Shown piece by piece: positions 30,501 to 37,286 of a stretch of DNA of 64,000 nucleotides (positions within the stretch are counted from its first letter, which is position 1; each line of letters begins with the position of its first letter). Source of the stretch: JADLCX01 sp964630785. GTDB taxonomy: Bacteria; Planctomycetota; Phycisphaerae; Phycisphaerales; UBA1924. The translations under genes and the position numbers were made by a program. The DNA lies in the NCBI GenBank assembly GCA_964630785.1, contig CAZVZG010000007.1, forward strand, positions 1 to 64,000, in the 5' to 3' direction. Under the pieces are notes generated by a model that had not been told where the DNA came from, did not search any database, and worked only from the letters and a program-made list of their open reading frames with translations.

Positions 30501-31140
30501 CGAGGCCGCCGGTATCACCACCCAGATCGACAAGTTCGACGCCAGCGTGCTCGGCTTCGCCGGCCAGATCAACGGCGTGGACGTCAACGAGTACATCATC
30601 AACTCGCTCGTCGCCAACCTCGACGCAATCTTCACCGCGGCCGACGTGGACATCACCGTTACCGACGACGCCTCCACCTTCGAGGGCGCCGCCTTCTCCA
30701 CCGTCTTCCTCGCCGGCAACACCGAGCCCAACGCCTTCTTCAACGATGGCACCTTCGGGGCCAGCGAGCACGTCGACGTCTTCAACGTAGACAAGTCTGA
30801 TCAGGCCGTGGTCTTCCTCCCCTCGCTGGCCCAGCTCGGCAACGACCCCAGCCAGGCCGGCGTGGACAACCTCGTTCGGGCCTTGACCGCCGCGGTCGGC
30901 CGACGCATCGGCGAGCTCATCGGCCTCCGGCTCTCCGCCGCCAGCGCCCCCAGCGCCGCCGTGCCGATCATGTCCTCCAACTCGGTCACCAACAACCCCG
31001 GCCCGGGCGGGACCTACGTCTTCAACAACAACAGCGACCCGCTCTCGAACCTCAACGACCCCGCCTTCAAGACCAACTTCTTCCTGGGCGTTCAGAACAG
31101 CTTCCAGCTCATGCAGCGGATCATCGGCCGCCGCGTCTGA
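21556..31140 (+). CDS. giant surface protein (3194 aa): LEPR-XLL-like N-terminus, beta-helix repeats, Ca-loop repeats, pseudo-metzincin C-terminus
   Basis: The N-terminus carries FESLEQRQLLAV at about residues 56-67. This is a variant of the LEPR-XLL sorting motif of large planctomycete surface proteins. Most of the protein is made of degenerate repeats of the type GNIGTLRAGRDL / GSITAGGQIYSDLLV, suggesting a long right-handed beta-helix or beta-roll. Two or three segments look like PPC (pre-peptidase C-terminal) beta domains, for example DVDLYRVSLRAGQILIL. Five Asp-rich loops (GADGFLGTSDDVA, GNDGVFGTADDLG and similar, about residues 1968-2790) resemble calcium-binding loops. The last roughly 130 residues resemble a metzincin whose zinc ligands are lost (RRIGELIGLRL, about 3116-3126, with a Met-turn IM at 3138-3139). 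The start at 21556 is chosen because the motif-bearing N-terminus follows it; a frame from 21298 adds only low-complexity sequence. Confidence 0.85.
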   Translation: MNTDNRSAQPTADDTRSPGLWWGLRHAAERVLGRRDRTGPSRLTRAAGLIDSETPFESLEQRQLLAVLTIPASSVDPNTGLGFVQTWFDYISPYLFKQIPDNNGTPETTVEEFDDEMAFWAQLNPSVPPNGTFLNTSGFRVVYSAQADNAAVLLPEGFPGVAGPGDMMNDRDLDVALQNTDQFGIEFFSADQGQGNPVKRITTNALITVRTGPSYQNRGDGDAIKTGANGTRLELTRDGEVVQTYTGAALRALLTDLGDGRTILNIQFAPGFDGFRFKAADENNTAAWTDQFIIDDVSTTYPPGRFGQFVEDRRFGAWVTFVGPAGATAHLVDLYGGEIETERYLGVPPNSPVQIPIADRNDDGVPDLNDGIGLITLTGTNESSSFTIIGAKGSTLDATTGLQPPAFVDGLAGNLDDYEGMAGFGFALTNAQPPQVIGLPSAMGTFVLGSPIVRTNSSSAAYLNADALAQVIPANFNRANQGVVVNGSIGTLNLPGIIFGSTIVHGSIGRYSSGIQLGSVTVDGDVGYFGVATDAGVWQRDDLTAPQQSTAAQLIIGRTVREIAVGGRMVMSVQVLGDINNPSRPPLSFINYAEREVVYAINPMAQPPAGIIFGTTRDSFGPGQAVFFGGSTFRNDTLQNAEYVGYNGTAVRITGALGAQDPANSEDFTDVYAFAADPTREVVVQGDAAGLLRGGYIRIVDRNGLTVAAFDQGAAGRGPGGKFGAGNVIRFRPDHADIYYLVLNLAPDDGFGIGARYDITLTGMAPTTLGGLTTGAGVGTRSNMLPVGPVAGQFVLTLNAGSMGSLRVGMGVTDGMAALASPADLINTGDNDDDLLDFGLASINIPNDLFGVTAGSDVMGATLLVGRNLGTLITGTSPVAGVSNQDGDLTAADIRVGGNIGTIQVSGAVGANQDPDPDSLAGQVSIRSGTRGGTGNIGQILVGAYIIGSNMTVETSSGSVIDQFIVQDGPATQFPAYQIRQNIPRFTTGVGSDIRFADFGLIQRPSDPNLRIVLNYNQSYNFIDDAGAQFTVRITGGNPANNTSFLEAFSLPVDGSQGVALARLDVRLRQGANLTITATGTQAAGESGATVSIGRIRILESDPTSQVLITDAPGVQAEVDVWRIESANPLDRISNSTIGRNSRAGDLVAVDVDGLNRLDVLGNLGLTETHGGPRLLGPFIGISGTDGGVGGPFGVPHAAIDRGFVGGEGDDWDGNGVFVPVQATNYASPNPLEDLGSPVDPYLNGLVVRNGDLLSVTTGAAMGDVVVAAGDLLAAVANSDGLRPFGAFEGIVGSVYANNILRIDVGDGLRGAGVSPFAAAGIFANDEIAFVNATRLTGSIIDGVILAADIDNAPRTTMGSGDNETVIQNVSGVPRPFRGLGDVAITDATINGAFIQSSALDDWWKSLRVRDVDYTTGNVDSVTAVRTDLFRSEIVGNIVGTVSVSGGAYDSTTIDAIENIALVTADSYRNSTLLGRPTEVHANMISSSRNIGSIVTTGLTGDMSDLVIDVIGTVTGNIGAGNLVRMSINVDNVINSLTATTDIRGTSIVTGRITTMTVGRDLKNTSLEVAGPVENVTVGNQIVGLTLLSSGPDGRIGTLRAQGNIQADISSSGPIQTIESVNGDITGRIVTTDVDGNIGTLRAGRDLLVDALFTASATTISAGRHIGRKADLDDRALDIRGNLGSITAGGQIYSDLLVGQAITGTVTIGRVSAKPNNDQVGTGDIKAFGRINAVVIDGDLNGNITSYSDGIGSITINNGTLRQGKTITALDGSIDRITITGGDLLGNVYTDGDLTLLEMLTGAHNYASHIGISRYKSTATPVPGDSTRNELPPGTVRTAGADGARIYAGHDIGRIHLQSGSIYESTIIAGRSIRDITLDRGSIRNDQLSVQQANFILAGDSVDNISVPKGSSDNINIIAGLVSLGADNAVGGIGAAADTIKQGSIGSIVFNGKKNKDIHITAGIAAGPDGTYNTDDDLLANGVSPIDSVRVRAAKKSSVYADGPITSVSGPSSFKRVQNGHGLQPANPDLFQGTPPPGAIAITPGAVFSFTSPFNQKAQILFNGPGSAYYDAANNRVVLIDTTSASSLTVQGRRNGRNNSNAQLKDFLIVGSNNASLGTLALRVFLRGSSNIFIDGDIGQINANRADIGGVLGAGGDVANFGIARVDNGTLLGRDVTSLNVSGQFPGGAAQFLSLGTLNVHSRFGGAVSADQGIGAVTLVNGLRGELRSGGDIGSVTASSLTEVLISARDNIGPVTVSGNVDDSAIYAGVDLGRDANFGGSGVNADVVSNGDVASVTVGGGFTRSDVSGGVFRGADGFLGTSDDVASDGRSTLGPVSIGLRNLGSSINSEQYRVISTGSVGQVIAQGSNVVTTGNFAVRELGALPVPVAVTSVSVFEDSRIYRARLSFNQPIDASTLGPALAIAEVRNGGTLLVGLAQGTDYTIAYDAATNIATITFSRTVTDRNLPQQPGIPGPGLFRFVLSGAIFRGASQGVMLDGNGDGATGDDYSFDAVVGDAGDKITGGTNILADGTRIDFYPAVDLDLLLDSNFNSDNAPDTNTAISVNGTVGDHPDANSNDFRAGGDVDLYRVSLRAGQILILGQMGGNARGALRQVFDATGARVDLGGAAMTVLPAATPSDLQSTSESQLLVNITGTYYIGIAATFDGVDISDPTNIPNNDPVAGAVGAYSFNITIFDDGNTGFAGDTDSGDGTLVVNAPLPILFAGNDGVFGTADDLGAFTTGRYRFTLDKGPDGIANTRDDVVSGTDGGEITSTRKAGSDGVWGTSDDEVLSVANSAIGLPGAVGVPNQIASDADVYRLNGGQPILPGTRVRLTMRLSQTAGNIGLTPVQDALGGISGLSTDLLGDVQFALFEMPAGTGFSNAKLVAAPSEFLPIGGQPAHTTTDGVNSYGYDEQGDFFMDMVLPGGQDVNSVNTPATYTVYVQGAVRSDYTLEVLTQGTGTVQRSRQNVLLETRGGRIDWLEAAGITTQIDKFDASVLGFAGQINGVDVNEYIINSLVANLDAIFTAADVDITVTDDASTFEGAAFSTVFLAGNTEPNAFFNDGTFGASEHVDVFNVDKSDQAVVFLPSLAQLGNDPSQAGVDNLVRALTAAVGRRIGELIGLRLSAASAPSAAVPIMSSNSVTNNPGPGGTYVFNNNSDPLSNLNDPAFKTNFFLGVQNSFQLMQRIIGRRV

Positions 31141-31172
31141 CCCATCCCACCCACATCCGCACCCACACCGCT

Positions 31173-31204
31173 GGGCCCGGGGACTTGTTCCTCGGGCCCT
31201 TTTT
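31173..31204 (+). terminator. rho-independent terminator after the giant protein gene
   Basis: GGGCCCG pairs with CGGGCCC across a roughly 13-nt interior and is followed immediately by TTTTT. It lies about 33 bp after the stop codon. Confidence 0.85.
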
Positions 31205-31282
31205 CTGGCGCGATCGCCGTTGTCGCACGGCGCACGGGCCCCGCGCTCCGTTCCTTGCGCTCCGCGTTTCCTACCATCGCCC

Positions 31283-32314
31283 ATGCCCAGACCCGGCCGC
31301 CGAAGCGCAGCCCCGCCTTCCACGTCCGCTCGCGGCGTCCGCCTGCAGCGCGTCATGGCCGACGCCGGCGTAGCCTCGCGCCGCGACTGCGAAGCGATGA
31401 TCGAGCGCGGCCTCGTCGAGGTCAACGGCCGCGTGGTCTCCCGACTCCCGGTCTTCGTCGATCCGGGCGCGGATCGCGTGGTTGTCGACGGCCGCCCGCT
31501 TCGCGTCTCCCGCGGATCGCCCGGCTCCGCCCCCGGTCGCCGGTCCACGCGGGACGACCGCCTCTACATCATGCTTCACAAGCCCGACCGCGTGCTCTGC
31601 ACCACCAGCGACGACACGGCCGAGAGCCGCGCACTCGGCGGGGCACGCACCACCGTCACCGACCTCGTGCAGCCGCGCTCCGGCGTGAGGATCTACCCCG
31701 TCGGCCGGCTCGATTACCACTCAACGGGCCTCGTCCTGCTCACCAACGACGGCGCCCTTGCCGACCGTCTGACCCACGCCCGCTACGGCGTCACACGAAC
31801 CTACCGCGTCACGGTCAAGGGCGATATCCGCGCCGACATCCTCGACGATCTGCGCCGGCGCCTGGGCAAGCTCGACGACGCCGCGCACGACGCCGACCAC
31901 GGTGTCCGGGTCGCGCGATCCCCCTCGCCCGAGTCGCCCAACACCGTTCTCGAAGTCACGCTCCGCGAGGGGCGCAACCGCCAGCTCCGCGCCATCCTCG
32001 AGCAGATGGGCTGCCTGGTCCGAAAGCTCACGCGAGTCGGCATCGGCCCGCTCCGGCTCCGCGCCGTGGCTGTGGGCGAGTGGCGAAACCTCACGCGCGA
32101 GGAGGTCCAGTCGCTCCGGGTCGCCGGCGGCCTGGCTTCCGCACCGTCAAACGATCGACACCCCCGCCCGGCGTCGGATGCGGCCAAGCCTGGATCCCGA
32201 CGATCCACCAACACCACCGAGCGCCGGCCCCGCCGCGCCCCGCGGGGCGGAGTGGGCCGGGGCGGGGGGGGCGGGAGGGGTGGTGGGGGTGGGGGGGGGG
32301 AGGGCCACCGATGA
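31283..32314 (+). CDS. 16S/23S rRNA pseudouridine synthase, RsuA/RluB family
   Basis: A 343-residue enzyme that isomerises a uridine in rRNA to pseudouridine. An N-terminal S4 RNA-binding domain (RLQRVMADAGVASRRDCEAMIERGLVEVNG) precedes the catalytic domain. There, GRLDYHSTGLVLLTNDG carries the catalytic Asp. YRVTVKG and LREGRNRQLRAILEQMG complete the family pattern. RluB is the more likely subgroup, but RsuA cannot be excluded. The last roughly 25 residues are a Gly/Arg tail encoded by G-tracts (G8 at 32264, G10 at 32291). The stop overlaps the next start codon (ATGA). The start at 31283 is preferred over 31220 because it directly precedes the basic lead and S4 domain. Confidence 0.9.
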   Translation: MPRPGRRSAAPPSTSARGVRLQRVMADAGVASRRDCEAMIERGLVEVNGRVVSRLPVFVDPGADRVVVDGRPLRVSRGSPGSAPGRRSTRDDRLYIMLHKPDRVLCTTSDDTAESRALGGARTTVTDLVQPRSGVRIYPVGRLDYHSTGLVLLTNDGALADRLTHARYGVTRTYRVTVKGDIRADILDDLRRRLGKLDDAAHDADHGVRVARSPSPESPNTVLEVTLREGRNRQLRAILEQMGCLVRKLTRVGIGPLRLRAVAVGEWRNLTREEVQSLRVAGGLASAPSNDRHPRPASDAAKPGSRRSTNTTERRPRRAPRGGVGRGGGGGRGGGGGGGEGHR

Positions 32315-33966
32315 CGTGGCCCTGGCGCCGTCGCCCCTCCACCGCCGGTGCCGGCCTCGAACCGACGATGGCCGCCATCAGGACCGTCGCGGCCGACGCC
32401 CAGCGCTCGCGCCTGCCTCAGATGGCCGCGGCCCTGAGCTACCGCACCGTCTTCGGCCTGCTGCCGGTGCTGGCGATCGGGCTCTGGGTTCTCCACCGCG
32501 TCCTCACCGCCGACGACCTGGCCAGGCTCATCGACAAGGGCGTCACGCTGCTCGGGCTCAAGAGCATCGTCGTCAATGGCGGCATAACGGACACCGTGAC
32601 AACGGACAACGGTTCGTGGTTCGCGGGTCCGCTCATGCCGGGCGCAACTCCGCCGCCGCCTACCGCGCCGATCGCCGACAGCGTCGCGATCGCCGCGGGC
32701 GCCCACACCGAATCCCTCGAGCAGTGGATCCGGGCCTTCGTCGAGCGGATCAACGACATCTCGTTCAAGGCCATCGGCCTCGTCGGGATTGTCGTGCTCA
32801 TCTACGCGGGCATCTCGATGGTCGTCGAGGTCGAACGCGCCTTCAACCAGATCTACCGCGTGCCCCGCGGGCGTTCGTGGACCCGGCGCATGATCAACTA
32901 CTGGGCCCTTCTCACGCTCGGGCCCATCTGCCTCTTCGCCACGTTCTTCATTGGCGTGCGGCTCAACTCCTGGGTGGCCGGGTTCGCCGGTCACGGCACG
33001 ACCGGTGACCTGCTCGCCAGCGCCGTGGCGACGATTGGCCTCGCCTCACAGTTCCTGATCTCCACGGTGCTGCTGCTGGTGATCTACCAGGTCGTACCCA
33101 ACACCCGCGTGCGGTTCTGGCCCTCGCTCACCGGCGCGATCATCGCGGCCGCGCTCTTCGAGGGCTCCAAATACGCCTTCGGCCTCTACGTTCAATACTC
33201 CGCCGGCGCGAGCTTCAGCCGCCTCTACGGCTCGCTCGCCCTGATCCCGCTCTTCCTGCTCTGGGTTTACTTCATCTGGCTCATCGTTCTCTTCGGCCTG
33301 CAGCTCGCGTACCAGTTGCAGCACGGGCGAGCCCGCACTCGCGCCCAACCCTTCATGGAGTTCGGTCCCGCACTCGTCGAGCCGACCTCCGCCCTGATCG
33401 TCATGCGGGCGATGGCGCGGGCCTTCGTCCAGGGCCACACACTCGACGCTCCGGCTATCGCCCAGCGCGTGCGACTGGCCGACCCCATCGTCCGCACCGT
33501 CCTCGGCCGGGTCGCCGAACGCGGCCTCGTCCACCGTATCGAATCTCCCGACGCCGCGGGCTCGCAGGCCGCCGAACCGACCTACACGCTCGCCCGCCCG
33601 CTCGCGGCCATCACCGTCGCCGAACTCCTGACCATCGGCCACGACCTCGCTTCCAGCGGAAACGGGGGCGAGGGAACGGCCAGCGGGGGAGCGGGGGGGG
33701 CCGATGACCCGATCATCGCCCGCCTCCGCCAGGCCCAGATCGCCGCGGCCGGTCGAGAAACGCTCGCCGACGTTTGCGGCCTGGACGGTTCGATCCCCGC
33801 CACGGGCCGCCCGGAGAACCGACCGCTCTCTCCCGCTCTGCTCCGGGACCGAACCAAACCCGTAGCGGGGAGCCGCGAAGAGAATGGAGCCGCGGACAAA
33901 GTGCCCTCGGTTCGCCCCGCCCCGCCAACCGGCCAGCCCCCGGCTGCGGATAGATCGGGGATCTGA
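32311..33966 (+). CDS. YihY/BrkB-family integral membrane protein
   Basis: A 551-residue protein of the YihY/virulence-factor-BrkB family, of unknown transport or envelope function. About six hydrophobic segments lie between residues 45 and 340. Family signatures are MAAALSYRTVFGLLPVLAIG near the N-terminus, EVERAFNQIYRV, and ALIPLFLLWVYFIWLIVLFGLQLAYQ. A C-terminal cytoplasmic winged-helix-like part (AMARAFVQGH to RPLAAITVAELL) is followed by a disordered Pro/Gly tail, partly encoded by G-tracts. The start overlaps the stop of the pseudouridine synthase gene by ATGA, so the two are probably translationally coupled. Confidence 0.85.
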   Translation: MTWPWRRRPSTAGAGLEPTMAAIRTVAADAQRSRLPQMAAALSYRTVFGLLPVLAIGLWVLHRVLTADDLARLIDKGVTLLGLKSIVVNGGITDTVTTDNGSWFAGPLMPGATPPPPTAPIADSVAIAAGAHTESLEQWIRAFVERINDISFKAIGLVGIVVLIYAGISMVVEVERAFNQIYRVPRGRSWTRRMINYWALLTLGPICLFATFFIGVRLNSWVAGFAGHGTTGDLLASAVATIGLASQFLISTVLLLVIYQVVPNTRVRFWPSLTGAIIAAALFEGSKYAFGLYVQYSAGASFSRLYGSLALIPLFLLWVYFIWLIVLFGLQLAYQLQHGRARTRAQPFMEFGPALVEPTSALIVMRAMARAFVQGHTLDAPAIAQRVRLADPIVRTVLGRVAERGLVHRIESPDAAGSQAAEPTYTLARPLAAITVAELLTIGHDLASSGNGGEGTASGGAGGADDPIIARLRQAQIAAAGRETLADVCGLDGSIPATGRPENRPLSPALLRDRTKPVAGSREENGAADKVPSVRPAPPTGQPPAADRSGI

Positions 33967-34039
33967 CCGAAACGGCGGACCGACCCGCCCGCGGCCCGTG
34001 CGCTACCCTTCCTCGTCGGGACGGCACCAGGAGAAGTCC

Positions 34040-34294
34040 GTGCACAACTGCTCAACGACACCGTTGTCGAACCGGCTGAACCGGGTCATGACCCTGAGCA
34101 TCTTGGGCGTCCTGGGCCTGTGCGCACTTTCGGCCGCCGGCTGCTACCACCGGGTCATCGGGGCCAAGGGCCTGGGCGCCGACAACTACAACGTCTCGGA
34201 ACCGTACCAGGAGTCCGGGCAGTTGGACGAATGGATCTTCGGCTCGCCCGGCCCGAGTGGTCGCCCGGTCAACAACACCAAGCTCCCGCAGTGA
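34040..34294 (+). CDS. small lipoprotein, 84 aa, GTG start
   Basis: A short exported protein. A hydrophobic segment ends in the lipobox LSAAGC, followed by YHRVIGAKGLGADNYNVSEPYQ. GTG at 34040 with GGAGAA 5-6 bp upstream is the likely start, because it includes an NRLNR segment. That segment is also present at the same place in the paralogous lipoprotein encoded at 39414-39884. The shared core after the Cys is Y-(x)n-DNY-(x)n-PYQ. The function is unknown. It precedes nuoB by 51 bp. Confidence 0.65.
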   Translation: MHNCSTTPLSNRLNRVMTLSILGVLGLCALSAAGCYHRVIGAKGLGADNYNVSEPYQESGQLDEWIFGSPGPSGRPVNNTKLPQ

Positions 34295-34345
34295 CCGCGG
34301 CTACGATCCGCTGTTCACGCCGATCGCCTCTCTCCGAGGGACTTC

Positions 34346-34918
34346 ATGGGCCTCGAAGCCGCCATCCCCGTTGACGGATTCCTCACCACCAGCCTCCAAC
34401 GGGTGATCAACTGGGCCCGCAGGTCCAGCCTCTGGCCGATGCCCTTCGCCACGGCTTGCTGCGGCATCGAGCTCATGGCCACCGCCTCCAGCCGGTTCGA
34501 CCTGGCTCGCTTCGGCATGGAGCGCATGAGCTTCTCGCCGAGGCAGGCCGACCTGCTCATCGTCGCTGGGCGAATCGCGGCCAAGACCCTCCCGGTTCTC
34601 CAGCGCATCTACCTGCAGATGACCGAGCCGAAGTGGGTGATCTCGATGGGCGCCTGCGCCTCGACCGGCGGCGTGTTCGACACCTACGCCGTGGTGCAGG
34701 GCTGCGACCAGTTCATCCCGGTCGATGTGTACATCCCCGGCTGCCCGCCCCGCCCCGAGCAGTTGCTCGAGGGCATCATGGCCATCCAGCGCCACATCGA
34801 CCGTCAGGGTATCCCCCCGGCCGGACCCAACGGGAAGCGAGTACCCCTGGGCGTGGTCCTCGAACCGACCCACGCCGTGCGGCCGCAACCGGTGGGGCTC
34901 ACGGTCGGCGGGGCGTAG
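34346..34918 (+). CDS. nuoB: NADH-quinone oxidoreductase subunit B
   Basis: The NuoB/PSST subunit of respiratory complex I carries iron-sulfur cluster N2 next to the quinone site. Cluster ligands are visible: adjacent Cys38-Cys39 (ATACCGIELM), Cys104 (SMGACASTGG) and Cys133 (PGCPPRPE). The 190-residue length and a good Shine-Dalgarno (GAGGGA, 5 bp before ATG) support an intact gene. No nuoA, nuoC or other complex I gene is adjacent. It follows a small lipoprotein gene and converges with the thioredoxin-like cluster, so it appears separated from the usual nuo operon. Confidence 0.95.
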   Translation: MGLEAAIPVDGFLTTSLQRVINWARRSSLWPMPFATACCGIELMATASSRFDLARFGMERMSFSPRQADLLIVAGRIAAKTLPVLQRIYLQMTEPKWVISMGACASTGGVFDTYAVVQGCDQFIPVDVYIPGCPPRPEQLLEGIMAIQRHIDRQGIPPAGPNGKRVPLGVVLEPTHAVRPQPVGLTVGGA

Positions 34919-35029
34919 GTCGGGGTTCGAGCGACTTGCCGTCGTATGTTGATCGATCGCTTCACAGAGCCCGCAAGCGAACCAGACAAGCGAGCGACGC
35001 CCTGAACGGTGCGGCACGCAGCCTGCTTG

Positions 35030-36124
35030 CTACTTCTTCGCCTCCGCCCCGGCGTCTCCGCTCGGGGACGAAGCCGCATCCTCCGTCGGAGCGGCCGGTG
35101 CCGGAGTGAGTGCCTTCACGAGCGCGTCGCGGTCCGATGTGGTGAGCTTGCCGCCGCTGGTCGCGATCAGCCAATCCGCCGCCTGCGCGGCCTGAGCCGG
35201 ATCGAACTCCACGCCCTTGCCGGCCTCGGGCACGGGATTACCCTCGCTGTCGAGCACCGTCATCCACGGCGGCGTGGCGGTCTGGCTGCCCTTGAGCCGG
35301 TGCAGCAGGTCGTAGCCCGCAATGTTCCGCTCCACGTCGATCTTGCGCAGCACAAACGCCTTCTCCAGCAGCGACTCGGTCTCGGGCGTGTTCACCGCGC
35401 TCTCGAAGGCCTTGCACGCGCCGCTCCCGTAGATGTTGAAATAGGCCAGCACGCGCTTGCCCTCTCGCTTCGCCTTCTGGCGAGACTCCAGCATCAGCAC
35501 GGTCGCGACCTTGGGCTGCGCCTTGTTGCTGTCCAGGAAGTCGAAGACGAACTCCCGGTCGAACACCTTGTTCGGCGGCATCATCGGCTTGGCGACCATC
35601 GCGTTGCCGCCCGCCACGCCGATCGGCGTGCCCCCGTTGGGCTCGATCACCGTCAGCGCCGGCGCGCCGAAACCGTGCTCGTCGATCGGCGTCTGGAAGC
35701 TCTTGGCCAGGTCGATGTTCTTGTCGAACTTGCCGATGTCCACCTTCACCCACACGTACTCGGTGTCGAGAAGCTGCTTGATCATCGGGTCGGTCGTGAG
35801 CAGCTCGTTGAGGTACGCGCAGAACTCGCAACGGTTTTCACCCCACATCACCAGAACCCGCCGGTTGTCCTTCTTGGCCAGCTCACGCGCCCGCGCGATG
35901 TCCTGCGAAGCGTTGGCCTTCTCGTCGTACAGCTTCAGCGGCAGCGTGAACCGCCCGCCGCCGCCCTCCACGTGGTGGATGTTGTCTCCGCCCTCGGCGG
36001 GCTTGGCGGCCTCGGGCTTGGCCGGCTCGCCGGCCGGGTTGGAGAACCGCTGCGCCTGGCAGGGAGCAACCAAGAGCATCATCGCGGCTAGCGCCGAACT
36101 GATCAGAGCGAGTGTGCGTGTCAT
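35030..36124 (-). CDS. exported double-thioredoxin-like protein 1 (CxxC present)
   Basis: A 364-residue exported protein. A signal peptide (ALISSALAAMMLLVAPCQAQ) precedes two thioredoxin-like halves. The first contains VLVMWGENRCEFC, with a CEFC active-site-like pair at residues 99-102. The second contains VLAYFNIYGSGACKAF, with a single Cys. The closing segment PPWMTVLDSEG is also thioredoxin-like (cis-Pro region). The start at 36124 is preferred because AGGA lies about 8 bp upstream; an in-frame ATG at 36145 is an alternative. It is the last of three tandem paralogues transcribed together on the minus strand. The partner or substrate is unknown. Confidence 0.75.
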   Translation of the reverse strand: MTRTLALISSALAAMMLLVAPCQAQRFSNPAGEPAKPEAAKPAEGGDNIHHVEGGGGRFTLPLKLYDEKANASQDIARARELAKKDNRRVLVMWGENRCEFCAYLNELLTTDPMIKQLLDTEYVWVKVDIGKFDKNIDLAKSFQTPIDEHGFGAPALTVIEPNGGTPIGVAGGNAMVAKPMMPPNKVFDREFVFDFLDSNKAQPKVATVLMLESRQKAKREGKRVLAYFNIYGSGACKAFESAVNTPETESLLEKAFVLRKIDVERNIAGYDLLHRLKGSQTATPPWMTVLDSEGNPVPEAGKGVEFDPAQAAQAADWLIATSGGKLTTSDRDALVKALTPAPAAPTEDAASSPSGDAGAEAKK

Positions 36125-36188
36125 GTTCTGGTTCCTGTCGGTCATGGTGGCCAATGCTAAGCGCGTGGGCGCACCGAGTCGTCGATCG

Positions 36189-37229
36189 TCAGTGATTCCC
36201 GCTTCCCCCGTCCCCGGCGGCCTTGGCCGATTTCGGGGCAATCGCGGCCTTTATCGCCGCGGCCAGGGCCTCTTTCTGGATCGGATTGAGCTTCCCGCCC
36301 CCGGCGGAGATCAGCCAGTCCGCCACGCCGGCCTGATTCGCGCCGGGGTCGAACTCCCGACCACCATCGGCCTCGGCGACGCCCTTGCCCGTAGCGTCGA
36401 GCACGGTCATCCACGGTGGGCTCGCCGTGGCGCTGGCCTTGAGCCGGTGCAGCAGGTCGTACCCGCCCGGGTTGCGGTCAACGTCGATCTTTCGGACCAC
36501 GTACGCCGCGTCGAGCAGTGCAGCGACGCCGGCGTCGTTCGCGGCCTTGTCCCACACCCGGCAGGCGTCGTTCCCGTACACGTTGAAGTACACGAGCACG
36601 CGCTTGCCATCGCGTCCGGCTTTCTGTTCGGCCTCCGACAGCAACGGCACGGCGGGTTTGGGCGCAGACTTGTTGTTATCGAGGAACGCGTACACGTAGT
36701 CCTCGTCAAAGACCCGCTGAAGCGTCATCGGCTTGGCCAGCGCGTCCTTGCCCGGCATGACCGCGATCGCCTGGTTGGTCGATGGGTTCACGACCGTCAG
36801 GTCGGGCGCGCCGAGCTTGAGCAGGTCGGTCTGGTAAAGCGTGGCCAGTTCGAGGTTCTTCTCGAACTTGCCGATGTCCACCATCACCAGCTCGTACTCG
36901 GTCTCGATCAACCGCTTGATCCGCGGGTCCGACGTGTACAGCCGGTGCAGGTGAACGCAGAACTCGCAGTTGTTCTCGCCCCACATGACCAGCACGTTGC
37001 GGTCGTCTCGCCGCGCGAGGTCGCGGGCCCGGTTGATGTCGCGCACCGGGTCGGCGTTCGCGTCGTAGAGCCCGGACGGGAGCGTGATGCCCGATGGCGT
37101 GACGACTTCCCCGTCGGGACGGGCGGGCGGCTCCGACGACGAAACCTTCTGCCCAAGCGCCCGAGCGGCCAAGACCGCCGCGAGCGCCAGCCCCGCCACC
37201 ACGCCCCAGACACCCGTCTTCGACTTCAT
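36189..37229 (-). CDS. exported double-thioredoxin-like protein 2 (CxxC present)
   Basis: A 346-residue paralogue of its neighbours. A signal-like segment (VVAGLALAAVLAARALG) is followed by VLVMWGENNCEFC (CEFC at residues 88-91). A second half contains VLVYFNVYGNDACRVWD and PPWMTVLDATG. Similarity to protein 1 is high throughout, for example VDIGKF and YDLLHRLKAS-TA-PPWMTVLD. A strong Shine-Dalgarno (AGGAGG) precedes the ATG. It lies 64 bp upstream of protein 1. Confidence 0.75.
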   Translation of the reverse strand: MKSKTGVWGVVAGLALAAVLAARALGQKVSSSEPPARPDGEVVTPSGITLPSGLYDANADPVRDINRARDLARRDDRNVLVMWGENNCEFCVHLHRLYTSDPRIKRLIETEYELVMVDIGKFEKNLELATLYQTDLLKLGAPDLTVVNPSTNQAIAVMPGKDALAKPMTLQRVFDEDYVYAFLDNNKSAPKPAVPLLSEAEQKAGRDGKRVLVYFNVYGNDACRVWDKAANDAGVAALLDAAYVVRKIDVDRNPGGYDLLHRLKASATASPPWMTVLDATGKGVAEADGGREFDPGANQAGVADWLISAGGGKLNPIQKEALAAAIKAAIAPKSAKAAGDGGSGNH

Positions 37230-37286
37230 GCCCAGCCCTCCTGAAACCGCGTCTGGTGTTCCTGCGTTGCACCGTGAGATTCGGAC

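Noticed and set aside
28270..31548. Antisense open frame of 1092 codons opposite the end of the giant gene
   Set aside because: Runs through the plus-strand terminator and has no domain or ribosome binding site.
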